This document shows, one piece after another, positions 1 to 6,803 of a stretch of DNA of 6,803 nt; within the stretch, counting starts at the first letter, position 1, and each line of letters starts with the position of its first letter. Location: assembly GCA_002413305.1 (NCBI GenBank), contig DHWS01000100.1, positions 1 through 6,803 of the forward strand, read 5' to 3'. The translations under genes and the position numbers were made by a program. This DNA comes from Actinobacteria bacterium UBA5176 (GTDB lineage: Bacteria > Actinomycetota > UBA4738). A model generated the notes under the pieces. That model searched no databases. It had not been told where the DNA came from and was given only the letters and a program-made list of their open reading frames with translations.

Positions 1-1
1 C

Positions 2-940
2 GTTGGCAAGGTGGAACCCAAGCCCGTCCGCAATGTCGCCGTGGCCGCTGTGCTGGGGTTGTTGTTGGGGGTAGTGGCCGGGATGGTCCGCGAGCAGTTC
101 GACGACACGGTTCGCGGGGTGGAGGGCGCAGAGGAGGCCTTCGGCCAGCCAGCCACGGTGTCGCTTCCTTCCGGCGTCCTCGGTCACCGCCCCTTCGCGG
201 GGCCCACGCGACGAGGGCTGGACCCAGTCATGGCCGAGCTCGCCATCCAGCGCCTCGTCGCCGACATCCTGTGGACCCCCGAATCCAGGGACACCCGAAC
301 CCTGTTGGTGACCAGCGGCCGGCCGGAGGAGGGCAAGACCACGGTCACCGCCAACCTGGCCGTGGAACTGGCCAGCGCCGGGTACCGAGTCATCGTGGTG
401 GAGGCCGATCTGCGCCGGCCCATGCTGCACCATTACCTCGAGCTGGACGCCTCGGCCGGGCAGATCGGACTAGACGCGGTGATCCGTGGCACGGCCACCC
501 TCACCTCCACCATGGTCGAGGTCCCGGTGTGGCAACGCAACGGTCAGGAACGAACCGCTGAGGGCCGCCAGAGTGGGCCCCGCACCGGCGAGGGTTCCGG
601 CCGGCTTCGCGCCATCGTCGCCGGCCCCGGTCATCAGTGGCCGTCCGAGGTGGAGGTGAAGCGGGTCCAGGAGATCCTGAGCACCCTTCGGAACTGGGCC
701 GACTACGTGATCTTCGACGCTCCCCCCATCCTGGTGGTCCCCGACGCCTATCCTTTGGTGAGCGCGGTCGACGCCGTAGTAGCCGTAGTGCGCAGCGACA
801 GGTCCACCCGGAAGTCCACCGCCTCGATGAGCAGACTCATAGGAAGGCTGGGGGCCCAGCGGGTAACGCTCGTGGTGACCGAGGTCGAGGGCGCCCAGGA
901 GAGTGGGTACTACGCCTACGCCACCCCCCGGCCATCCTGA
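2..940 (+). CDS. Wzz/BY-kinase type polysaccharide tyrosine autokinase, C-terminal part (5' end outside window)
   Basis: This is the C-terminal part of a membrane-anchored polysaccharide co-polymerase and tyrosine autokinase, a family that controls chain length and export of capsule or exopolysaccharide. The frame is open to the left edge. A GTG at 11 exists, but the first residues (EPKPVRN, then a hydrophobic stretch at about 10-26 counted from that GTG) look like the proline-rich segment and second membrane helix of a Wzz domain, so the true start is upstream. The cytoplasmic kinase domain follows: Walker A SGRPEEGKTT (102-111), Walker A' VIVVEADLRRP (127-137) and Walker B VIFDAPP (233-239). 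The tail GYYAYATPRPS carries three tyrosines, a short version of the usual autophosphorylated cluster. Oddities are Glu for the first Asp of Walker A' and an extra polar Gly/Arg-rich stretch at about 172-198. Family assignment is firm; the polymer made is unknown. Confidence 0.9.
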   Translation, partial: VGKVEPKPVRNVAVAAVLGLLLGVVAGMVREQFDDTVRGVEGAEEAFGQPATVSLPSGVLGHRPFAGPTRRGLDPVMAELAIQRLVADILWTPESRDTRTLLVTSGRPEEGKTTVTANLAVELASAGYRVIVVEADLRRPMLHHYLELDASAGQIGLDAVIRGTATLTSTMVEVPVWQRNGQERTAEGRQSGPRTGEGSGRLRAIVAGPGHQWPSEVEVKRVQEILSTLRNWADYVIFDAPPILVVPDAYPLVSAVDAVVAVVRSDRSTRKSTASMSRLIGRLGAQRVTLVVTEVEGAQESGYYAYATPRPS

Positions 941-959
941 GCCGAGCGTCAGGTTCAGG
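936..959. terminator. Hairpin between convergent genes, possible bidirectional terminator
   Basis: CCTGAGCC (936-943) can pair with GGTTCAGG (952-959) across an 8-base loop, with one G-U pair as RNA. A second, overlapping pairing is TGAGCC (938-943) with GGCTCA (958-963). It sits exactly where the plus-strand autokinase gene (stop 938-940) and the minus-strand kinase gene (stop 963-961) converge. There is no T tract on either side, so this is not a classical intrinsic terminator. GC-rich actinobacteria often use hairpins without T tracts, so the role is inference. Confidence 0.35.
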
Positions 960-960
960 C

Positions 961-2183
961 TCAACCCAGGACGGCATCCACGTTGCATTTCAGCCATCTC
1001 TCGTCGTGCCGCACCAGGGGCAGCCTGGCCAGGTTCCCGGCGATCAAGCTTGCCCACCAGGCCACTCCGACCGCCTCGAGGATCCTAGGCTCGGGTGCCA
1101 GTCCCAGTGCGGACCAGTACTCACTGGTCGCCTGTAGGAAGGCGGGGGAAGCCCACGGCTGCTCCCGCCACACCTGACCGATATGCCGGCCAGTGGCGAG
1201 TGCTCTCTCCACGGCGAACAGGTGCAGGAGGTCGGAGCCTGGAACCGCCCTCGGATGCCACGACCCCCAGTCCACGACCCCGCATATCTTCGCTCCCTGG
1301 GCCAGGAGATTCCCCGACCAGAGGTCTCCATGCCTCATCACCGACGGGAGTCCTTCGACGATTCGTGCTGCCGGCGCAGCAAGGCGCTGGATGCGGGCTG
1401 CCCGGTCGGGAAGCGCAGTAGCTAGCATCTGCAGATCCTCGAAGAGCGCTGAGCTCGGGCCGTCCGCGGACGGAAGCTGCAGACACAAGCGGGAGACCTG
1501 GCGGATGGTGTCCGAGGTCACCCGGCGCGGCCGGCGGCCGGGTAGGACCGACTCGAGCGTCCATGAGCAGCCCCTCGTCGTACCCCACCCAAGTAGGCGG
1601 GGCGCCCAGCTTGCGCACGCGGGTGGCAGATGCGCCAGCCCCTCCCCAGCGGCAGTCGGATCCGCGACATCGGATGTGATCGCGGCCCGAAGGAAGGCCC
1701 ACGAACTGTCGCGTTGGCGGACCCGGGCGAGGATCGCTCCCCCGGTGCCGATGCAAAAGCGGCGAACGGAACCGTCCGAGCCCACATCGTCAGCGATGGC
1801 GTCCAGGATCCTGCTGGTCGTGCGCCCACCGACGACCTCCACCAACACACCCGAGAGCAGTAACGCCCGCACGCCATTGCGGACCGGGCTCCACCGCCAA
1901 TGAGGGGGCGACAGCCGATGCACCGCACGAATGGCGTACGGCGCGCCGAGCGCCCTGCGAAGCCCCAGGATCGCCAGCTCTCGCTTCATCGCAGCCTTCA
2001 CCGCCACTGCGACCGGCGTGTTCGGGGGAAGCGAGGGCCGCCCCCACACCAGGATGTCGATCGCGGGTGCCGGGGGCGACGGCAGGGTCCATTCCGTATC
2101 AGCTTCGATCACCGACCCTACGCGGTCGGAGTCTTCCGGCATGAGCGGGGCCGCCGCAGACAGGAACTTCAAGCCCCGGGCAT

Positions 2184-2208
<25 letters not shown>
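961..2208 (-). CDS. APH-family phosphotransferase with unassigned N-terminal region
   Basis: This 415-residue protein has a kinase-like aminoglycoside/choline phosphotransferase fold in its C-terminal two thirds. The catalytic loop is visible as MRHGDLWSGNLL (H293, D295, N300), followed by the metal-binding motif GVVDWGSWHP (D313). Residues about 1-140 match no domain I recognise. In the N-lobe the expected ATP-binding Lys is not obvious: the strand reads SSWAFLRAAI, with Arg174 near that place. Relatives phosphorylate small hydroxyl compounds such as aminoglycosides, choline or sugars. Next to a flippase, a role in modifying a polysaccharide precursor is more plausible than drug resistance, but that is inference. 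The ATG at 2208 overlaps the flippase gene's end by 25 bases and has only a weak GAAAG upstream, so translational coupling is likely. An in-frame ATG at 2142 (393 residues, no overlap) is the alternative. The frame continues upstream to 2340, but that stretch lies inside the flippase gene. Confidence 0.8.
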
Positions 2209-4003
<1,795 letters not shown>

Positions 4004-4161
4004 GGAAGGGTATCGACCGCGGAGTTCGAGGCCGCCGACCACCGGGAGAGGAGGACCCCAGCTACAGTTCCGGACCCACCATCCCGAGCCTTCGAAGAAC
4101 TGGGGCGGTCCACGCTGCCGTCCAGGGACGCGACGCGAGCCCGTGGGCTGCCCCTTGCATC

Positions 4162-4191
4162 TTGACAGCGCTCAGCGATTGCTCCTATCGT
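4162..4191 (+). promoter_or_regulatory. Sigma-70/SigA-type promoter for the LamG gene
   Basis: A perfect TTGACA (-35, 4162-4167) is followed after 18 bases by TATCGT (-10, 4186-4191). Transcription would start near 4198, giving a leader of about 33 bases before the ATG at 4231. It lies clear of the IS3 remnant, so the gene seems to carry its own housekeeping-type promoter. The start site is inferred. Confidence 0.6.
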
Positions 4192-4213
4192 GTTTGCCGA
4201 CGCTCCGACCACC

Positions 4214-4222
4214 GAAAGGGGG
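4214..4222 (+). promoter_or_regulatory. Ribosome binding site of the LamG gene
   Basis: GAAAGGGGG ends 8 bases before the ATG at 4231. It selects this ATG over the in-frame open region reaching back to 3973, which would bury the signal peptide and start inside the transposase remnant. Confidence 0.65.
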
Positions 4223-4230
4223 CCATCTTC

Positions 4231-4962
4231 ATGCAAGGTAACCGAGTGCCTCGGCTATTGGCGCAGTTCGTCGGCATCTCTGCCTGTCTCACTGTAGCGC
4301 TGTTCACGGCCCTGCCCGCGGCATATGCCACCACCGCCTCCATGCGTACCACACCCCACACAGAGGCGCTGTGGCACATGGACGAAACCTCGGGCACTAC
4401 CATGGTGGACAGCTCCGGGCATGGGCACACCGGGACCACGTTCAACGTCACGAAGGGGAAGCCAGGTTTCCTGGGTAAGGCGTATCACTTCGACGGTAAG
4501 TCGTCCGAGATCACGGTCGGTTCGTCGCCCGACTTCAACGTGCCCTCGGGCGGGTACCAGGTCACTGTCCATGTCAAGTTCGGGACCACTCCGCAGAGCC
4601 TGGGCGAGGACACCTTCGACCTGATCAGGAAGGGACTTACGACCGAGCCCTATTGGAAGGTCGAGATCTCCAAGACGGGGAAAGCCGCGTGCCACTTCAC
4701 TGGGTCCACTGGCATCGTTGACTTCCCAGGCAACGGCCCGCTGCTTAACGACAACGTGTGGCACACCATCCTCTGTTGGAAGACGACCGGCCAGCTCCGG
4801 CTGTTCGTGGACGGCGCTCTCGTGGCATACTCGTTGATCGCAATCGGAACGGTTGTGAATTCGAACATCGTCACGTTGGGCTTCAAGCACGACCCGAACG
4901 TTCCCGATTCAGACTTCTACAAGGGCACCATGGACGAGGTGTCCATCGTGGCCTTCACCTAG
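4231..4962 (+). CDS. Secreted LamG/concanavalin A-like domain protein
   Basis: This 243-residue exported protein starts with a classical Sec signal peptide: Arg5 and Arg8, a hydrophobic core at about 10-29, and the signal peptidase site AYA before Thr34. The rest is one LamG-like jelly-roll domain (about 45-240) with the usual landmarks: ALWHMDETSG and DSSGHGHTG at the start, G..GKAYHFDG at 82-89, VTVHVKF in the centre, NVWHTILCWK at 175-184, LRLFVDGALV at 189-198, and the closing YKGTMDEVSIV. Such domains bind carbohydrates or proteins and are often appended to enzymes. Here the domain stands alone, with no visible catalytic module, membrane anchor or sorting signal. A role in binding the cell's own exopolysaccharide or another surface glycan is inference. 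It has its own promoter and ribosome binding site, is intact, and lies between two dead transposase remnants. Confidence 0.85.
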   Translation: MQGNRVPRLLAQFVGISACLTVALFTALPAAYATTASMRTTPHTEALWHMDETSGTTMVDSSGHGHTGTTFNVTKGKPGFLGKAYHFDGKSSEITVGSSPDFNVPSGGYQVTVHVKFGTTPQSLGEDTFDLIRKGLTTEPYWKVEISKTGKAACHFTGSTGIVDFPGNGPLLNDNVWHTILCWKTTGQLRLFVDGALVAYSLIAIGTVVNSNIVTLGFKHDPNVPDSDFYKGTMDEVSIVAFT

Positions 4963-5001
4963 ATCCCCAGGCTCGTGATTTCCACCAACGAATCCGGCGG
5001 G

Positions 5002-5222
5002 TCACACGGCGGCAGGGCAGCCCTCCTCATGCAGCGGCTGCATGAGGAGGGCTAAATCGCTCCGGGCGAACTTCCGCTCGAACGACCTGTCGGTATGCTT
5101 GGAGCGAATGCGAGGAGTCGGCGCTCGACGTCGTTTGTGGTGAGGACCTTGCGCTTGGAGGAAGGAAGAGTAGGTCTCCGCTGGATGAGCCAGGTGGAAT
5201 GCGCCGGAATATAGGCTTCGCG
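5002..5222 (-). pseudogene. Decayed IS630-family transposase, C-terminal fragment
   Basis: Read on the minus strand, two alternating frames reconstruct the C-terminus of an IS630-family DDE transposase. One frame gives REAYIPAHSTWL (from 5222), like the family's 'tPtHaSWLNqvE'. The other then gives AETYSSFLQ (from about 5181), like 'vEiyFSilQ', which contains the last catalytic acidic residue. The first frame resumes with KRKVLTTND (from 5156) and RLLAF (5120-5106). The second ends with FERKFARSDLALLM (from 5082) and LHEEG, like 'PFeWkFtraDLa.Ll'. At least three frame changes make it non-functional. The stop of the last frame is at 5002. The N-terminal and central parts are missing; nothing recognisable lies between 5223 and 5364. 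Neither frame shows the GC-rich third positions of the intact neighbours, as expected for decayed DNA. No inverted terminal repeats were identified. Confidence 0.7.
5019..5053. terminator. Perfect 16-bp inverted repeat with 3-base loop
   Basis: AGCCCTCCTCATGCAG (5019-5034), loop CGG, then CTGCATGAGGAGGGCT (5038-5053) pair without a mismatch. It begins 56 bases after the LamG stop codon, so it could end that transcript, although no T tract follows on either strand. It also overlaps the end of the IS630 remnant, where each arm reads as transposase-like residues, so it may instead be a relic of the element's end or of a fold-back duplication. The structure is certain; the role is not. Confidence 0.6.
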
Positions 5223-5364
5223 AGCCCTCAAAATCACGTTCGTGCAATCACGAAGTCCTCCAAGAGACAAACAAACATCTATTCACGCATTCCAACGGGC
5301 GGCCGTTGGCGTCCAGCGATCATGCTTTCGGTTACGCCAGCAGCAACATGTCAGGCCTTCGCCT

Positions 5365-5370
5365 TATCCT
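5365..5370 (+). promoter_or_regulatory. Candidate -10 box for a leaderless transcript
   Basis: TATCCT fits the TANNNT pattern and ends 7 bases before the ATG at 5378, so transcription would begin at or next to the start codon. No Shine-Dalgarno is seen before this ATG. Leaderless genes of this layout are common in actinobacteria. No clear -35 accompanies it, so confidence is modest. Confidence 0.4.
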
Positions 5371-5377
5371 TGTCGTG

Positions 5378-6640
5378 ATGTCGAACACGCGGCCCCCCTC
5401 TCGTCGTGGCGCGAGCCGTCGTTGGTTCGCTAGTGCAACCCTTGGCGTGACGCTGGCGCTGGTTGCTTCGTCATGCGGACTCGGGGTCGATTCGGCCGGC
5501 CCTCCGTCCCCGTCACCCGCCCGCACTGTGCATGGGACCTCGGTGAGCGTGTCGGGATCAGCCATCGATTCGTTCTCCGCTCGCCTCTCCTGGCGGCAGC
5601 CGCCCACCGCAAGCACCGTGCAGATCTGGCGGGATTCTCGGCTCATCGACAGGGTGGCTGCCGCCGCGCGAACCTACACCGATCGCCTGCTGTGGGAACG
5701 GTCGTCCTACAGCTATGCCGTCGTTTTCCTGGACCACCGGGGGAGGACCGTGGGCTCCTACCGTGTGCAGGTGAGCACGCCGACCCGGACCACTCCGTTC
5801 CCCAGGCTCTACGCTGACAGCAGCTTCTGGAACGCTCCGATCGCGCCTGACGCCAGAGCGGAAGCGGGCTCGGCGACCATCATCTCGAACTCACTGGTGC
5901 GCTTTGCCTCGACTGCCAACCTGGTCAACTCGCCCGAGCACGGTTACCCCATCGCGTACGCGGACCCGGCGACCGCCAGCTTCCCCATCGGATGCACCCA
6001 GTACGACTGCCAGACGAAGGTTTCGTTTCGGATCCCCGCGTATGCCCGCCCTAACATCGGGTCGGACGGTCACCTGGTCGTGCTGAACCCCTCGACCGGC
6101 CAGGAGCTGGACATGTTCGCCGCGACGTGCTGCTGGACAGCCGGCTCACGATACGTAACGTCCATGGGCGGCTCCGGAGCCATCTGTCCCCCCGGGGCCC
6201 GGTGCAACGGAGCGGTGGCGGCGGGTTTCGCGGAGGCCGGGGGCATCATACGGCCCGAGGAGATCGCTCAAGGGCACATCGATCACGCGCTGTCCGTGGC
6301 GACACCGTACACACGGGCCGACTACATCGCATGCCCAGCGACCCACACGGACGGCCGGTACAGCGCGACGGCCATCCCGGAGGGCGCGAGAATCCAGCTG
6401 GATCCGAGCTTCGACGTCCAAGCGCAAGGGTGGCCTCGCTGGGAAAAGATCATCGCCACGGCCTTCCAAGTGTACGGTGGCTACATTGCCGATACGAGTG
6501 GATCGCTCGCGGTGCGAGCGGAAGCGAACGCGAGCCGCGGCTACGACGCCTGGAAGAAGGCCGGCGTACCGACCGAAGCCCCATCCCTGACCCAGCTTCC
6601 GTGGTCCCGGTTCCGTCTCCTCGCGGTTACACCTTGTTGA
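5378..6640 (+). CDS. Exported (probable Tat lipoprotein) protein with FnIII-like segment and uncharacterised Cys-containing domain
   Basis: This is a 420-residue protein counted from the ATG at 5378. Its N-terminus reads as a Tat-type signal: a basic region with SRRWFA at 13-18, a hydrophobic stretch TLGVTLALVA, then ASSC with Cys33 in a relaxed lipobox, followed by a Ser/Pro-rich linker. Residues about 54-134 resemble an FnIII-like beta-sandwich (ARLSWRQPP, VQIWRD, YSYAVVFLD). The remaining roughly 285 residues have landmarks SSFWNAPI (148-155), GSDGHLVVLNP (228-238), GGIIRPEEI with HIDHALS (288-306) and IPEGARIQLDPS (333-344). They resemble uncharacterised secreted proteins of actinobacteria that I cannot name. 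Eight cysteines after the lipobox, including adjacent Cys251/252, suggest disulfides outside the cell. No enzyme motif is recognised. Upstream in-frame starts (TTG 5306, ATG 5348) would place more than 30 or 10 extra residues before the signal and lack good ribosome sites. Confidence 0.75.
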   Translation: MSNTRPPSRRGASRRWFASATLGVTLALVASSCGLGVDSAGPPSPSPARTVHGTSVSVSGSAIDSFSARLSWRQPPTASTVQIWRDSRLIDRVAAAARTYTDRLLWERSSYSYAVVFLDHRGRTVGSYRVQVSTPTRTTPFPRLYADSSFWNAPIAPDARAEAGSATIISNSLVRFASTANLVNSPEHGYPIAYADPATASFPIGCTQYDCQTKVSFRIPAYARPNIGSDGHLVVLNPSTGQELDMFAATCCWTAGSRYVTSMGGSGAICPPGARCNGAVAAGFAEAGGIIRPEEIAQGHIDHALSVATPYTRADYIACPATHTDGRYSATAIPEGARIQLDPSFDVQAQGWPRWEKIIATAFQVYGGYIADTSGSLAVRAEANASRGYDAWKKAGVPTEAPSLTQLPWSRFRLLAVTPC

Positions 6641-6682
6641 TCTGGTAGGCCCGGCGCCGTTCAGTGGCCACGAGCGCGGGAG

Positions 6683-6698
6683 CGTCGCTGGCGCGACG
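6683..6698 (+). terminator. Small GC-rich hairpin downstream of the lipoprotein gene
   Basis: CGTCGC (6683-6688) and GCGACG (6693-6698) pair around a TGGC loop, 43 bases after the stop codon at 6640. No T tract follows. It may help end the lipoprotein transcript. The rest of 6641-6803 shows no supportable gene or site. Confidence 0.25.
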
Positions 6699-6803
6699 GG
6701 GCCCGATCGCCGCCGTGCGGTGCGGTCATCGGTGCGGGGTGGAGGGAATCCGGAAGCTCGTGACTTCTAGTCAGCGGCTCCGAGTAGCGTCCCGATGTAG
6801 GTC

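Noticed and set aside
470..1057. A 195-residue minus-strand open frame over the autokinase 3' end
   Set aside because: It is antisense to the well-supported kinase motifs, Gly/His/Pro-rich and without domain similarity, so it is a shadow of codon bias.
5012..5053. The long hairpin as a single CRISPR-like repeat or a riboswitch
   Set aside because: There is one copy only, no spacer array, no conserved riboswitch core, and it follows rather than precedes a gene.
6767..6803. Possible 3' end of a minus-strand gene entering from the right edge (TYIGTLLGAAD then stop)
   Set aside because: Only about 11 codons are visible; the open frame could easily be chance. Sequence beyond the window would decide.

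Overview
This is a GC-rich window with GTG starts, a fused Wzz/BY-kinase type protein, a Tat-like lipoprotein signal and a candidate leaderless promoter. That combination suggests an Actinomycetota-like (high-GC Gram-positive) chromosome, possibly from an uncultured lineage. The lineage call is inference; no rRNA or other marker gene is present.

Positions 1-3695 look like one end of an exopolysaccharide or capsule locus. A plus-strand gene, cut by the window's left edge, encodes the C-terminal part of a chain-length-determinant/tyrosine-autokinase protein. It ends 20 bases from the end of a convergent minus-strand pair: a 503-residue Wzx/MOP-type flippase (3695 to 2184), followed with a 25-base overlap by an aminoglycoside-phosphotransferase-fold kinase with an unassigned N-terminal part (2208 to 961). 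The flippase would move lipid-linked repeat units across the membrane. The autokinase would control polymerisation and export. The kinase's substrate is unknown, but the overlap suggests it is co-expressed with the flippase.

Positions 3696-5300 are an accessory patch. A well-equipped gene for a small secreted LamG/concanavalin-A-like protein (4231-4962; consensus-like promoter, good ribosome binding site, clear signal peptide) lies between two decayed transposase remnants. On its left is an IS3-family OrfB fragment (plus strand, about 3734-4003, broken across three frames). On its right is an IS630-family C-terminal fragment (minus strand, about 5222-5002, broken across two frames). A perfect 16-bp-stem hairpin (5019-5053) lies at the right remnant's end and may terminate the LamG transcript.

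Positions 5378-6640 encode a second exported protein: a probable Tat-exported lipoprotein with an FnIII-like segment and a large cysteine-containing domain of unknown function. Its start has no Shine-Dalgarno but lies 7 bases after a TANNNT box, consistent with leaderless expression. The last 163 bases hold only a small GC-rich hairpin and no supportable gene.

The points most worth following are the intact secreted LamG gene between two dead insertion sequences, the uncharacterised exported lipoprotein beside it, and the flippase-coupled phosphotransferase with altered N-lobe chemistry. I see no clear defence, CRISPR or RNA-based system here.
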